Shown: positions 34,638 through 44,495, counted from the stretch's first letter. The stretch is DNA of 64,000 bases from Sphingobium jiangsuense (GCF_014196495.1 NZ_JACIDT010000016.1:1-64000), one strand, 5' to 3'. The notes: generated from the sequence alone by a model not told the origin. Numbers and translations are program-made.

Positions 34638-35707
34638 AGACGCTGCTGCTGCTCGGCGCCGCTCCCGCCGTCCTTCTGGCCGCGCCCGCCGCGGCGCAAA
34701 CGATGGACCATTCCAACATGCCCGGCATGACGATGCCGGCAAAGCCGGCGCAAGCGGAGCCGGCGCCCGAGCCCGCGCAACGGCCGCCTTCGCCTCCGGC
34801 GGCACAAGATGCCGCCCCCGCCCCAGCCGCTCCCGATTGCCCGCCCGAGCACGCGGTGATGGGGCATTGCACGCCTAAGCCAGCAACCGATCCGCACGCG
34901 GGGCACGCCATGCCCGGCCCGTCCCAGGCGGCGCCCGCGATGGACATGACCGGCACCGCGCTTCCGGCCGGCAATGCCCCGCCGCCGCAGCCGCCGGCGG
35001 ATCATTATGCCGATCGCCAGTTTCCGCCCGAAGAGATGGCGGATGCCCGCCGCCAGATGATGTTCGAGCAGGGCGGCCAGCCTTTCTATCAGGTGATGTT
35101 CAACCTCGCGGAATATCAGGCGCGCGAGGGTGCCGACGGCTTCCGCTGGGACGGCGAGGGTTGGTTCGGCGGCGACGTCAACCGGCTCGTGGTGAAGATC
35201 GAAGGCTCGGGCGCGTTCGGCGAAGGGGTCGAGGATGCCGAAATTCAGGCGCTCTATTCGCGCGCGATCGGCCCCTACTTCAACCTCCAGGCCGGCATCC
35301 GCTACGACTTCAAACCCAATCCCTCACGCACCTACGCCACGATCGGCTTCGAGGGGCTTGCGCCCTATTGGTTCGAGGTAGAGGGCGCGCTGTTCCTCTC
35401 CGACAAAGGCGACGTGCTCGGCCGGCTCGAAGGCTATTACGACCAGCGGATCACCCAGCGGTTGATCCTGCAGCCGCGCGCCGAGTTTAATCTTGCCGCG
35501 CAGGATGTGCCGGAAACCGGCATCGGCTCCGGCCTGTCGGACATCGAGCTTGGCCTGCGCCTGCGCTACGAGATCACACGCCAGTTCGCGCCCTATATCG
35601 GCGTGTCGTGGGACAGGAAGATCGGCGACACCGCCGACTTCGCGCGCACGGCGGGTGAGAACCCGTCATCCACCAGCATCGTGTTTGGGATCAGGACCTG
35701 GTTCTGA
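34634..35707 (+). CDS. copB: outer-membrane copper resistance protein CopB
   Basis: 357 residues from the ATG overlapping the oxidase stop. After the signal peptide (ending near AAAQTM) comes a Met/His/Pro-rich mature N-terminus (DHSNMPGMTMP; PHAGHAMPG). The CopB/PcoB beta-barrel domain follows from about residue 120 (MMFEQGGQPFYQVMFNLAEYQ; GGDVNRLVVKIEGSG; YFNLQAGIRYDF), ending in Phe as usual for outer-membrane barrels (IVFGIRTWF). Works with the oxidase in copper sequestration. Confidence 0.93.
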   Translation: MKTLLLLGAAPAVLLAAPAAAQTMDHSNMPGMTMPAKPAQAEPAPEPAQRPPSPPAAQDAAPAPAAPDCPPEHAVMGHCTPKPATDPHAGHAMPGPSQAAPAMDMTGTALPAGNAPPPQPPADHYADRQFPPEEMADARRQMMFEQGGQPFYQVMFNLAEYQAREGADGFRWDGEGWFGGDVNRLVVKIEGSGAFGEGVEDAEIQALYSRAIGPYFNLQAGIRYDFKPNPSRTYATIGFEGLAPYWFEVEGALFLSDKGDVLGRLEGYYDQRITQRLILQPRAEFNLAAQDVPETGIGSGLSDIELGLRLRYEITRQFAPYIGVSWDRKIGDTADFARTAGENPSSTSIVFGIRTWF

Positions 35708-35763
35708 ACTAGACAGGACGATCGAGCCGCGCGCGAACGGCACGCCAGGTCGAAAGGAGATAA

Positions 35764-36207
35764 ATGATGAAGATGTTCCGTACTCTCGCTCTTGCACTGG
35801 CGCTGGGCACACCGGCGGTCACGATGGCAGCGGGACCCATCGTCGTTCATCGCGATCCGGGCTGCGGCTGCTGCGAGCAGTGGGCACGCCAAGTGAAGGC
35901 CGGGTTCGATCGTCAAGTCAGAATGATTGACGATCCCAACCGCGCGGCGCTTAAGGCCCGGCTCGGTGTCCCAGCCGCGCAGTCGTCCTGCCACACCGCG
36001 ATCGTCGATGGCATGGCGTTCGAAGGGCACGTCCCGATCGCCGATATGAAGCGCGCGCTCGCCGCGCGCCCGGCGGGTGTCAAGGGCCTCGCCGTGGCCG
36101 GCATGCCGATCGGCTCCCCCGGGATGGAAGTCGCCGGCGCCAAGCGACAGCCTTACGTCGTCATCGCCTTCGGAGAGAACGGCCAGCGAGTGTTCGCGCG
36201 TCACTAA
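35764..36207 (+). CDS. DUF411 exported metal-binding protein
   Basis: 147 residues with a signal peptide (cleaved near TMAAG) and the DUF411 signature [16 protein letters not shown], a CxCC thiol site that binds Cu(I) in relatives. The later [22 protein letters not shown] segment is also typical. DUF411 genes commonly accompany copAB in copper islands. It starts 56 nt after copB, with AAGGAG in front. Confidence 0.9.
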   Translation: MMKMFRTLALALALGTPAVTMAAGPIVVHRDPGCGCCEQWARQVKAGFDRQVRMIDDPNRAALKARLGVPAAQSSCHTAIVDGMAFEGHVPIADMKRALAARPAGVKGLAVAGMPIGSPGMEVAGAKRQPYVVIAFGENGQRVFARH

Positions 36208-36226
36208 AGATAGGAAGGTTCAATCG

Positions 36227-36784
36227 ATGGAACAGGATCACGAAATGAAGAGTATGTCGTGGGGTCGCTTTGCGGCGATGATCGCAACCTCCACGTTGAT
36301 CATGTTCTTCCTGATGTACCAGCTCGTCTATTCGTCCGAGCATCTGATGTTCAGCATCAACCGGCTGGTCGCCTCGCTGGTGATGGGCGCGGTGATGACA
36401 ATGGTGATGCTCGGCTTCATGTGGTCGATGTACAAGGGCATGGCGATCAAGCTCGGGATCTTGGCGTTTGCGCTGGTCCTCGGCGTGGCCTCGCTTCTGG
36501 TCAATCGCAGTCAGGCGCTTATCTCCGACGTCACCTTCATGAAGTCGATGATCCCGCACCATTCGATCGCGATCAACAACGCGCGCAAGGCCAGCATCAG
36601 CGATCCCCGGGTTCGCGTGCTGGCCGACCAGATCATCGCCAGCCAGGTCCGCGAGATCGCCGAGATGAAGCTCCTCATCGAAGACATCGATCGGAACGGC
36701 GAACGCGGCACCCAGCCACTGCCGGCGCGGTCGGCCGAGGTTACGCAGGATATGCTGCCCGAGATTCGGGCTGCTGTTCGTTGA
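36227..36784 (+). CDS. DUF305 membrane protein
   Basis: 185 residues from the ATG at 36227, preceded by AGGAAGG. Three hydrophobic helices (about residues 15-37, 45-68, 72-92) precede a DUF305 ferritin-like helical domain with [19 protein letters not shown] and a second helix ([20 protein letters not shown]). The MIPHH motif is the conserved metal-site candidate. Found with copper and silver resistance genes elsewhere. It is the last gene of the copper module; the dif-like site follows 207 bp later. Confidence 0.85.
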   Translation: MEQDHEMKSMSWGRFAAMIATSTLIMFFLMYQLVYSSEHLMFSINRLVASLVMGAVMTMVMLGFMWSMYKGMAIKLGILAFALVLGVASLLVNRSQALISDVTFMKSMIPHHSIAINNARKASISDPRVRVLADQIIASQVREIAEMKLLIEDIDRNGERGTQPLPARSAEVTQDMLPEIRAAVR

Positions 36785-36991
36785 AGCGCAAGCCTTACGG
36801 ATTACGCCCGCACAGGTTCCCGCGGATAACCTCACGATAAGCGGAGGTGCCAGCCCAATGCCACGAGCCTTCGATAGCGACAGCTTCTCACTGTGGCGAG
36901 AAGCGAAAATCGCCCGAGCGTAGCATTTGCGGCCGCGGAGAACGGCAGGCGGCAGGACCAGGCGATTGCGGACGCCTCTAGAGTAGTACGA

Positions 36992-37019
36992 ACGGCGAAA
37001 TATATTCGTTATGTTTATC
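36992..37019 (+). repeat. dif-like (XerC/XerD-type) site 4, right end of the accessory region
   Basis: Left arm ACGGCGAAATA, spacer TATTCG, right arm TTATGTTTATC. Left flank TCTAGAGTAGT matches the other copies. To the right the similarity lasts only through GCGCGGGGCGCCA (to about 37034) and then stops, unlike sites 1 to 3. This is what an element-chromosome junction would look like. Confidence 0.65.
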
Positions 37020-37063
37020 CTGCGCGGGGCGCCATTTTCTTCAAAGGAAAACAAGGGTATAGC

Positions 37064-37085
37064 AGGCGGCGGAAGCCGCCTTTTT
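37064..37085 (+). terminator. rho-independent terminator
   Basis: GGCGGC (37065-37070), loop GGAA, GCCGCC (37075-37080), then TTTTT (37081-37085). The stem is perfect and ends in a U-run for + strand transcription. It would stop transcripts leaving the accessory region before the GGDEF-EAL gene. Confidence 0.8.
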
Positions 37086-37341
37086 GCATTCGCGCGGACC
37101 GGCCCGCCATCCCGGCTCGGCTTGCGGCGGCATGCGCCCGTCTCCGTCCGTTCAGCGGCGGCAGTTCCCATGGCGCAACCGCTCCGGCTCGCCGCCGGAA
37201 GCCGCCAGGCGCGCTGCGCCGCAACGAAAGCGGCCTTGCTTAACCCTATCTCAACCCATGGACGGCAGAATACGCTCCCTGACCCCGATGCTCTTCGTGG
37301 TCGGCGGCCGACATGATCGAGAAGAGGAATGGGGGATCCAT

Positions 37342-39273
37342 ATGCTGGCCAGAATGGCCCGTCTCAGGCAGTTCTTCTCCGTATCGGTCAATGATCCCGA
37401 ACTGTTGAAGGCGCAATATCGCGCCTTCGCCTATCAGCTTCCGATGCTGTACTGCATCCTGCTCATCAGCAGCTGGATCATGGTGCTGCCCTATATCGGC
37501 AGGGCTCCGGCCGTGCTGGCCGTGGTCATACCGGTGGTCCTCACCGCCTTCTGCGTGACGCGCGCGATCCAGTGGTGGTCGCGGCTGCATGCGGACCCCT
37601 GCGCCGAAGAGGCGCTGGCCGCGCTGCGCCGCACGAACATGCTTGCGCCGCTGCTGTCGGTGCTGTTCACCGGCTGGGCGATCCTGCTGTTTCCCTATGG
37701 GGACACCGTGGCGCAGGACCATATCGCCTTCTTCATGGGGATCACCGCCATCGGGTGCATTTTCTGCCTGATGCACCTGCGGTCGGCCGCCTTTCTGGTC
37801 GCCCTTATCGACAATGCGTTCATGATCGGCTTCCTGAGCACGCAGGACAATTCGGCCTATGCCGCCATCGCGGCCAATGTCGTCCTCGTCACCGGCGCGT
37901 TGCTGGTGATCCTGCTGTTCCACTATCGCGATTTCGCCCGGATGGTGACGCTCAATGCCGAGAACCGGCAGCTCGCCAATTGCGACAGCCTGACCGGCCT
38001 GCCCAATCGCCGCCATTTCTTCGAAAAGCTGGACGCCGCCGTCGCGAGCTGCCGCTATACCGAAGGCACGCTTGCCGTCGGCATCATCGATCTCGACGGT
38101 TTCAAGCCGATCAACGACCTCTACGGCCATGTCATCGGCGACCGCCTGCTCTGCGCGGTGACGGAGCGGCTGTCGCTGCTGTGCGCGGGGCAGGTCGATC
38201 TGGCGCGACTGGGCGGCGACGAATTCGCGCTGCTCGTCACGCAGGGCACGGCGGACGAGGATCTGCGGAGGTTCGGCACCCAATTATGCGACGGCCTGCG
38301 CGCGCCGTTCAGGATCGGCGACGTGACCGTGCAGATCGGCGGGTCGCTGGGCTTCGCGTCCTTCCCCGATCATGCGCGGACCGCCGAGCAGCTGTACGAG
38401 CTGGCCGACTATGCGCTCTATCACGGCAAGCGTCACCGGCGCGGCACGGTCAACATCTTCACAGTCGACCACGATACGCAGATCCAGCGCGACGCCGCGG
38501 TCGAGATCGCGCTGCGCAAGGCCGATCTGGAGCGGGAGCTGGTCGTCGTGTTCCAGCCCATCGTCGATATCGCGAGCGACCGCACCGTCGCCTTCGAGGC
38601 GCTGGCGCGCTGGAAAAGCGTCGCGCTGGGCGACGTGCCGCCGACCCAGTTCATTCCGATTGCCGAGCGCAGCGGGCTGATCGGGCGGCTGACGGTCATC
38701 CTGCTGGGCAAGGCGCTGGCGGCGGCGCGCCATTGGCCCGACACGATCCGCCTGTCGTTCAACCTTTCCGCGCACGACCTCTGCTCGCCGCAGATCGTGT
38801 TGCAGATCATCCAGATGCTGAACGACGCGCCGATCGAAACCAGCCGCATCGACCTGGAGATCACCGAAACCGCGCTGTTGCACGATATGGAGCAGGTGCA
38901 GGAAGCGATCCGCATGCTCAAGCTGCTGGGGTGCAGCGTGTCGCTCGACGATTTCGGGACGGGCTATTCCAGCCTCAGCCATCTGCACGCGCTGCCCTTC
39001 ACCAAGATCAAGATCGACCGCAGCTTCGTGCAGGGGATGGACAGCAAGCCGGCCAGCTACAAGATCGTCAAGTCGCTGCTGGCGCTGACGCGCGACATGG
39101 GCATCGACTGCGTGGTCGAGGGCGTGGAAACCGTGGAGGAAATGAGCCTGCTGCGCGAGCTGGGCGGCAAGATGGTGCAGGGCTATTATTTCTCCCGCCC
39201 GATGGAGGAAAAGGACATAGCGGGCTTTCTGGCCGATCGCGCGCGGCCCGAACCGATGCTCCGCAGCGGCTGA
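37342..39273 (+). CDS. membrane GGDEF-EAL cyclic-di-GMP enzyme
   Basis: The ATG at 37342 (MLARMARLRQFF) gives 643 residues. About five transmembrane helices occupy residues 35-200 as an integral sensor. The GGDEF domain has an intact LGGDEFALL near residue 290 with NDLYGHVIGDRLL before it. The EAL domain starts near 405 with FEALARW at about 417, DDFGTGYSSLSHLHALPFTKIKIDRSF and QGYYFSRPM. Both diguanylate cyclase and phosphodiesterase sites look complete, so net activity cannot be predicted. Confidence 0.93.
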   Translation: MLARMARLRQFFSVSVNDPELLKAQYRAFAYQLPMLYCILLISSWIMVLPYIGRAPAVLAVVIPVVLTAFCVTRAIQWWSRLHADPCAEEALAALRRTNMLAPLLSVLFTGWAILLFPYGDTVAQDHIAFFMGITAIGCIFCLMHLRSAAFLVALIDNAFMIGFLSTQDNSAYAAIAANVVLVTGALLVILLFHYRDFARMVTLNAENRQLANCDSLTGLPNRRHFFEKLDAAVASCRYTEGTLAVGIIDLDGFKPINDLYGHVIGDRLLCAVTERLSLLCAGQVDLARLGGDEFALLVTQGTADEDLRRFGTQLCDGLRAPFRIGDVTVQIGGSLGFASFPDHARTAEQLYELADYALYHGKRHRRGTVNIFTVDHDTQIQRDAAVEIALRKADLERELVVVFQPIVDIASDRTVAFEALARWKSVALGDVPPTQFIPIAERSGLIGRLTVILLGKALAAARHWPDTIRLSFNLSAHDLCSPQIVLQIIQMLNDAPIETSRIDLEITETALLHDMEQVQEAIRMLKLLGCSVSLDDFGTGYSSLSHLHALPFTKIKIDRSFVQGMDSKPASYKIVKSLLALTRDMGIDCVVEGVETVEEMSLLRELGGKMVQGYYFSRPMEEKDIAGFLADRARPEPMLRSG

Positions 39274-39288
39274 CCGCGCCGCAAACCG

Positions 39289-39774
39289 TCAGCCTGTCGT
39301 CGCGCCGCTCAGCGGCAGGGCGGTTTTGTAGACCACCGGACGCAACGCGAAGCTGGTGGTCAGCTGGCCGACGCCCTCGATCCGGGTGAGCTTGTAGCGC
39401 AGGAAATCCTCGAAGGTCTTGAGGTCCTTGACCAGCACGCGCAGCTGATAATCCGCGTCGCCCGTCATCAGATAGCATTCCATTACCTCCGGAAAGGTGG
39501 CGATCGCCTGCTCGAATATGTCGAGATGGCGGTCGTCCTGCTGGTCCAGCCGCACCCGCACGAAGGCGGTGACGCCCAGCCCCACGCTGTCGGGATCGAC
39601 CAGCGCGACATAGCGGGTGATGACGTTCGCCGCCTCCAGCTGCTTCAGCCGGCGCAGGCAGGGGCTGGGGGACAGGCCCACATGCTCCGACAATTCCTGA
39701 TTGGTCATGCGGCCATTGTCCTGAAGCCGGGCGAGGATTTTGCGGTCTAGATCGTCTATCGCTATCATTGCCAT
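39289..39774 (-). CDS. Lrp/AsnC-family transcriptional regulator
   Basis: 161 residues from the ATG at 39774, with AAGG upstream. N-terminal HTH (LDRKILARLQDNGRMTNQELSEHVGLSPSPCLRRLKQLE) and C-terminal RAM ligand-binding domain (MECYLMTGDADYQLRVLVKDLKTFEDFL). It is divergent from the E1/E2 dehydrogenase genes with 129 bp between, so it very likely controls them in response to an amino acid or 2-oxoacid. Confidence 0.93.
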   Translation of the reverse strand: MAMIAIDDLDRKILARLQDNGRMTNQELSEHVGLSPSPCLRRLKQLEAANVITRYVALVDPDSVGLGVTAFVRVRLDQQDDRHLDIFEQAIATFPEVMECYLMTGDADYQLRVLVKDLKTFEDFLRYKLTRIEGVGQLTTSFALRPVVYKTALPLSGATTG

Positions 39775-39795
39775 TATATGCCTTATGTGCGGGGT

Positions 39796-39810
39796 ATAAT
39801 GAAATATTAT
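39796..39810. promoter_or_regulatory. Lrp-like palindrome in the lrp-E1 divergent region
   Basis: ATAAT-GAAAT-ATTAT is a 15-bp palindrome in an AT-rich patch of otherwise GC-rich DNA. Its form resembles Lrp/AsnC boxes, and it overlaps a TATAAT (39795-39800) that could be a -10 hexamer. Confidence 0.45.
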
Positions 39811-39903
39811 GCCAATATAACAGCACAGGGCGCATGATTTCGCAAGGACCTGTCCGGGGTTGTCGGCTATGTTTTCCGCCATTCTTCGGTACGGGATCGC
39901 GAC

Positions 39904-42258
39904 ATGAACACGTCATTTTCCAACAGTCAGGCCAATGGTCAGGGGGAGCTGGTCAGTTCCCTGGAATTGCTCGACACGCGCTTGCGCTGGCTCTCCTCAT
40001 GGATGGTCCACAACGCCAACCATATCCGCCCCAAGCGGGACGGGCTGAAGGTCGGCGGGCATCAGGCGAGCTGCGCCTCGATGACGGCGATCATGGCCGC
40101 GCTCTATTTCCATGCGCTGCGCCCGCAGGACAAGGTCGCGGTGAAGCCGCATGCCGGGCCGGTGCTGCACGCGATCCATTATCTGCTCGGCAACCAGACG
40201 CTGGACAAGATGCAGCGCTTTCGCGGCCTGGGCGGCGTGCAGAGCTACCCCTCGCGCACCAAGGACGCGATCCCCGTCGATTTCTCGACCGGCTCGGTCG
40301 GGCTGGGTGTCGCCGTCACCGCCTTCACCAGCCTGGTGCAGGATTATCTGATCGCCCATGGCGCGGTGAAGGAGGAGGATGCGGGCCGTATGATCGCGCT
40401 GATGGGCGATGCGGAGCTCGACGAGGGCAATATCTACGAATGCCTGATCGAAGGCTATAAGCACGACCTGCGCAATTGCTGGTGGATCGTCGATTATAAC
40501 CGCCAGTCGCTCGACAGCACCACGGCGGACCGGATGTTCCGCCGCTTCGACGATATTTTCGAAACCTGCGGCTGGCGCGTCATCACCCTCAAATATGGCA
40601 AGCGCCAGCGCGAGGCCTTCGCCCGCCCCGGCGGCAAGACGCTGGAGGAATGGATCGACAATTGCCCCAACGCCGAATTCGCGGCGCTCACCTATCAGGG
40701 TGGGGCGGCCTGGCGCGAGCGGCTGATGGCCGACATCGGCAAGAAGCCGCATGTGAAGAAGCTGCTCGACAGCTTCGACGACGAGGCGTTGTCGGCGTTG
40801 ATGACCAATCTGGGCGGCCATTGCATGGAATCGCTGATCGAGGCGTTTGACAGCGCGCAGGACGACCGGCCGACCCTGTTCATCGCCTATACCGTCAAGG
40901 GCTTCGGCCTGCCGCTGGCGGGGCACAAGGACAATCATTCCGGCATGATGAACCCGGCGCAAATGGAGCAGTTCCGCGCCAGCCTGGGGATTGCCGAGGG
41001 CACGGAATGGGAGCGCTGGTGCGGCCTCGGCGACAATGCGGCGGCGCAGCTGCAGGCCTTTGTCGACGCCAGCCCGCTGGCGAGCAAGGCGCCGGAGCCG
41101 GTCGCGCCCGCCGTGCCCGTTCCCGCCCGCCTGCCGACCCCGGAGGGGGCGGACCAATCGACGCAGGCGGCGTTCGGCCGCATCCTGCTGGATCTCGCCA
41201 AGTCCGGCGAGGCGCTGGCCGACCGCATCGTCACCACCGCGCCGGACGTCACCCAGACGACCAACCTCGGCGCGTTCGTCAACCAGCGCGGCCTGTTCCG
41301 GCGGCAGGAACTGGCCGATGTGTTCCACAAGGCGAAGATTCCATCCGCGCAGAAATGGGCGCAGCATGCGGCGGGCCAGCATATCGAGCTGGGCATAGCG
41401 GAGAACAACTTCTTCATCATGCTGGCGTCGCTGGGTCTGGCCGCGCCGCATTTCGGCACGCGCCTGCTGCCCATCGGCACGGTCTACGACCCGTTCATCT
41501 CGCGCGGGCTCGATGCGCTGAACTATGGCTGTTATCAGGACTCGCGCTTCCTGCTGGTGGGCACGCCTTCGGGCCTGACGCTGGCGGCGGAAGGCGGCGC
41601 GCACCAGTCGATCAACACGCCGCTGATCGGCATGGGCCAGCCCAACCTCGCCTATTTCGAGCCAGCCTATGCGGACGAGCTGGCGCTGATCATGCGCTGG
41701 GCGTTCGACTATATGCAGCAGGACGACGGCAGCTCCGTCTATCTGCGCCTGTCCACCCGCTCCATCCCGCAGATCGCGCGGGAGGATAGCGGCTGGGAGG
41801 GCGACGCGCTGAAGGGCGGCTACTGGCTCCGCCGTCCGGCGCCCGGCGCGGAGGCCGCGATCGTCTTTACCGGCGTGGTCGCGCCCGAAGCGCTGGACGC
41901 GTGGGAGCAACTGGCCGAGGACATGCCGGGGCTGGGGCTGCTCAACGTCACCTCGCCCGATCTGCTGCATCGCGGCTGGTCGGCGAGCCGCGCGGGCCGC
42001 TGGACCGGCGAGGCGAGCGGGCCGAGCCATGCCGAACAGCTGCTCTCCGCGCTGGCGCCCGGCGCCGGGCTGGTGACGGTGCTGGACGGATCGCCGGGGG
42101 CGCTGTCGTGGCTCGGCGGCGTGCGGGGCATGCGGGTCAGCCCGCTGGGCACCGACCGCTTCGGCCAGACCGGCGACCTGTACGATCTTTATCATGAGTA
42201 CAGGCTGGACGCCGACGCCATCATCGATGCGGCCGCCGAACTTTTTCTGAGGAACTGA
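39904..42258 (+). CDS. homodimeric-type 2-oxoacid (pyruvate-like) dehydrogenase E1
   Basis: A thiamine-diphosphate-dependent E1 component, 784 residues, related to AceE/MdeB and transketolase. The ThDP motif begins GDAELDEGN near residue 168 and continues to the [12 protein letters not shown] segment; the pyrimidine-binding and C-terminal domains follow ([53 protein letters not shown]). It is shorter than AceE (about 890). E2 follows 1 nt after its stop; no E3 is nearby. With an Lrp regulator in front, a 2-oxobutyrate or branched 2-oxoacid from amino-acid breakdown is as likely as pyruvate. Confidence 0.85.
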   Translation: MNTSFSNSQANGQGELVSSLELLDTRLRWLSSWMVHNANHIRPKRDGLKVGGHQASCASMTAIMAALYFHALRPQDKVAVKPHAGPVLHAIHYLLGNQTLDKMQRFRGLGGVQSYPSRTKDAIPVDFSTGSVGLGVAVTAFTSLVQDYLIAHGAVKEEDAGRMIALMGDAELDEGNIYECLIEGYKHDLRNCWWIVDYNRQSLDSTTADRMFRRFDDIFETCGWRVITLKYGKRQREAFARPGGKTLEEWIDNCPNAEFAALTYQGGAAWRERLMADIGKKPHVKKLLDSFDDEALSALMTNLGGHCMESLIEAFDSAQDDRPTLFIAYTVKGFGLPLAGHKDNHSGMMNPAQMEQFRASLGIAEGTEWERWCGLGDNAAAQLQAFVDASPLASKAPEPVAPAVPVPARLPTPEGADQSTQAAFGRILLDLAKSGEALADRIVTTAPDVTQTTNLGAFVNQRGLFRRQELADVFHKAKIPSAQKWAQHAAGQHIELGIAENNFFIMLASLGLAAPHFGTRLLPIGTVYDPFISRGLDALNYGCYQDSRFLLVGTPSGLTLAAEGGAHQSINTPLIGMGQPNLAYFEPAYADELALIMRWAFDYMQQDDGSSVYLRLSTRSIPQIAREDSGWEGDALKGGYWLRRPAPGAEAAIVFTGVVAPEALDAWEQLAEDMPGLGLLNVTSPDLLHRGWSASRAGRWTGEASGPSHAEQLLSALAPGAGLVTVLDGSPGALSWLGGVRGMRVSPLGTDRFGQTGDLYDLYHEYRLDADAIIDAAAELFLRN

Positions 42259-42259
42259 A

Positions 42260-43549
42260 ATGCCGATAGAATTGAAGATGCCGGCGCTGTCCCCGACCAT
42301 GGAGAAGGGCGCCCTGGCCAAATGGCTGGTGGGCGTGGGCGATACGGTCAAGGCGGGCGATCTGATCGCCGAGATCGAAACCGACAAGGCGACGATGGAG
42401 TTCGAGGCCGCCGATGAGGGGCGCGTCGCGCAATTGCTGATCGTCGAGGGCACGGATGAGGTCGCCGTCGGCACGGTTATCGCGCTGCTAGCCGGGGAAG
42501 GGGAGGCGGCTCCCGAAGCGGAGGAAGCAGCCGCGCCGCCGCCGGTGCGGGAGGAGGCTCCTTCGCCAATGCCGGAAACAGTGACGGAGACAGCGCCCGT
42601 TGCCGCCCCGGTGGCGAAGGCGGTCGCGGTCGCCGCGCCGCTTGCGCTGGACGAAAGCGTTGCTGCAACGCCGCTCGCGCGCCGTATCGCGGCGATGGAG
42701 GGGCTGGCGCTCGACCGGATCAGGGGCAGCGGACCGGGCGGCAAGATCGTGAAGGCCGATCTCGGCCTGCCCGCCATCGTCGCCCCGGCGGCTGCGGCGA
42801 CGGCGCCCCGCGCGGCGCCGGAAGCCGCCCCGGCGCAGATCGCTCCGCCCCCGGCGGGCGTGCCGGTGGAAACGGTCAGGCTGTCCACCATGCGCCGCAC
42901 CATCGCCCGCCGCCTGACCGCCAGCAAGCAGACGGTGCCGCATTTCTACCTCACCCGCCGTTGCAACCTCGACCCGCTGCTGCGCCTGCGCGGGGAACTG
43001 AATGCCGGGCTGGCGGCGCGGGGCGTCAAGCTCAGCGTCAACGACATGCTGGTGAAGGCGATGGCGCTGGCGCTGATGCAGGTGCCCGATGCCAATGTGC
43101 AGTTCGGCGGGGATGAACTCCACCGCTTCGGCCGCGTCGACATCTCTATGGCGGTGGCGATCGAGGGCGGCCTGATCACGCCCGTGATCAAGGACGCGGG
43201 GTCCCTGTCCCTCTCCGCCATCGCGCAGGTCAGCAAGACGCTGGCGGAAAAGGCACGCAGCGGGAAGTTGATGCCGGAGGACTATGAGGGCGGCACGGCC
43301 TCGCTTTCCAATCTGGGCATGTTCGGCGTCGACGAGATGTTTCCGGTCATCAACCCGCCGCAGGCGCTGATCCTGGGCACGGCGGCGGGCATCGAGCAGC
43401 CCTGGAAGGTCGACGGCGGCATCGCGCTGGCGACGATCATGGCGGCGACGGCAAGCTTCGACCACCGCGCGATCGACGGCGCGATCGCCGCGCAATTCAT
43501 GGCGGCCTTCCACGAATATGTGGAAAGCCCGATGCTGCTGCTGGGGTGA
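42260..43549 (+). CDS. 2-oxoacid dehydrogenase E2 (dihydrolipoamide acyltransferase)
   Basis: 429 residues in three parts. One lipoyl domain has the lipoylation Lys43 in [12 protein letters not shown]. After an Ala/Pro/Glu linker, a peripheral-subunit-binding domain lies near 133-168 ([27 protein letters not shown]). The catalytic acyltransferase domain from about 205 holds the active-site FDHRAIDGA near the C-terminus. It pairs with the E1 gene directly upstream. Confidence 0.93.
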   Translation: MPIELKMPALSPTMEKGALAKWLVGVGDTVKAGDLIAEIETDKATMEFEAADEGRVAQLLIVEGTDEVAVGTVIALLAGEGEAAPEAEEAAAPPPVREEAPSPMPETVTETAPVAAPVAKAVAVAAPLALDESVAATPLARRIAAMEGLALDRIRGSGPGGKIVKADLGLPAIVAPAAAATAPRAAPEAAPAQIAPPPAGVPVETVRLSTMRRTIARRLTASKQTVPHFYLTRRCNLDPLLRLRGELNAGLAARGVKLSVNDMLVKAMALALMQVPDANVQFGGDELHRFGRVDISMAVAIEGGLITPVIKDAGSLSLSAIAQVSKTLAEKARSGKLMPEDYEGGTASLSNLGMFGVDEMFPVINPPQALILGTAAGIEQPWKVDGGIALATIMAATASFDHRAIDGAIAAQFMAAFHEYVESPMLLLG

Positions 43550-43558
43550 AGGGAGGAA

Positions 43559-43594
43559 AGGCGGACAGGCCGGGGGGTCTGTCCGCCTGCCTTT
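43559..43594 (+). terminator. terminator after the E1-E2 operon
   Basis: AGGCGGACAG (43559-43568) pairs perfectly with CTGTCCGCCT (43579-43588), followed by GCCTTT. The hairpin is strong but the T-run is short. It begins 10 nt after the E2 stop. Confidence 0.65.
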
Positions 43595-43713
43595 GTCGAG
43601 GGAGGCGCAATCTTCGGTGGGCGGGCGCCTGCCCTTCAATGAGTGCTTTCAAGGGTATGTGCTGTGGCGGTCCTTTCCTCGATCGAGGCTCAGACCAAAG
43701 TCACGTGATCAGC

Positions 43714-44019
43714 CTATTCCGGTACGTAGACGAGATCGCCGTTGGGCAGGCGATAGGTGGTTCCTGCCTTCACGCCGCCGCCTTCGCCGACCTGATCGGT
43801 CGAACTGTACCGCTCCAGCTTTTCTCCGTCCTTGATCGTGATGGTCATATTCTCCTTGCCCGGATTCTCGACCACGACGACATTCTTCGACTGAAACGGG
43901 TTGAGCGGGTTCTGCGCGATCAGCACCATCAGCACCGCGCAGATCACCAGGAACAGGTCGACCAGATTGACTACCGAGAGGATCGGATCGTCCGCCTCAT
44001 CGTCTTCGAGGAAGCGCAT
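43714..44019 (-). CDS. DUF2149 membrane protein (HmuV-like/ExbD-like)
   Basis: 101 residues: a short acidic N-terminus (RFLEDDEADDPILSVVNLVDLFLVICAVLMVLIAQNPL) with one transmembrane helix, then a small periplasmic beta domain. The NLVD segment entering the helix recalls ExbD. DUF2149 genes occur with CobN-like and MotA/TolQ/ExbB genes in TonB-linked operons, as here. Its ATG shares one base with the stop of the ExbB-like gene. Confidence 0.85.
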   Translation of the reverse strand: MRFLEDDEADDPILSVVNLVDLFLVICAVLMVLIAQNPLNPFQSKNVVVVENPGKENMTITIKDGEKLERYSSTDQVGEGGGVKAGTTYRLPNGDLVYVPE

Positions 44020-44495
44020 CAGAATGGCTCCCTTGCCTGCTCGATGCCGCGCAACTCCTCCAGCAGCCAGCGCCGCCGGATCGTATAGACGAAGAAGGAA
44101 ATCGACGCCGCCACCAGAGCGAGGATCACCGAGGAGAAGGCGACGACGAGATTCCTGCCGACCGCCGCGCCGTCATTGCTGCCGAGCGCGAGCAGTGCCG
44201 GCCCCATCGGGATCATGGTCGCGACGAGGCCCAGCATCGGAGCGCTGCGCGAGACGATCCGCTGCCACTCCAGCCGGCGCATGATGAGCAGTTCGAGATC
44301 GTCGCTGGAGCAGCCGGTGCGGCTCTGATGCGCGGTGAGTGGCCGGCCGGGCCGACCGGCGCCGCGTGCGGCGGCCTCCAGCGCGAAGCGGCCGAGGCTC
44401 AGGAGCGAATAGCCGAGCGATGCCAGGATCAGCAGGATCACCGGCACGAGGAACAGACGCGAGGCATCGTAGAGGGTCGCTTCAAGCGTAAGCAT
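44019..44495 (-). CDS. MotA/TolQ/ExbB-family proton channel protein
   Basis: 158 residues from the ATG at 44495, which has AAAGG upstream and overlaps the CobN-like gene by 14 nt. Three hydrophobic segments (about 12-32, 84-105, 115-140), with RSAPMLGLVATMIPMGPALLALGS as the ExbB/TolQ core. It should pair with the DUF2149 protein as a dedicated motor energising the TonB receptor or the chelatase of this operon. Confidence 0.88.
   Translation of the reverse strand: MLTLEATLYDASRLFLVPVILLILASLGYSLLSLGRFALEAAARGAGRPGRPLTAHQSRTGCSSDDLELLIMRRLEWQRIVSRSAPMLGLVATMIPMGPALLALGSNDGAAVGRNLVVAFSSVILALVAASISFFVYTIRRRWLLEELRGIEQAREPF

Larger units (their letters stand above)
36785..37341. other. intergenic junction between accessory region and backbone, with Xer-like site 4
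   Basis: 557 bp without a supported gene. It holds the dif-like site (36992-37019) and a strong terminator (37064-37085). The open frame that covers its right part is an upstream extension of the GGDEF-EAL gene and lacks recognisable content. Sequence right of about 37034 no longer matches the other repeat copies. Confidence 0.6.

Noticed and set aside
17046-37034. Integron attC sites as an explanation for the repeats and hairpins
   Set aside because: The copies lack the R/L box arrangement and the long imperfect palindrome of attC, cassettes are multi-gene operons, and no integron integrase is present. The 11-6-11 dif layout fits better.
39997-42927. 976-codon open frame on the minus strand
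   Set aside because: It is antisense to the E1 and E2 genes, whose motifs and operon structure are clear; composition is that of a high-GC shadow frame.
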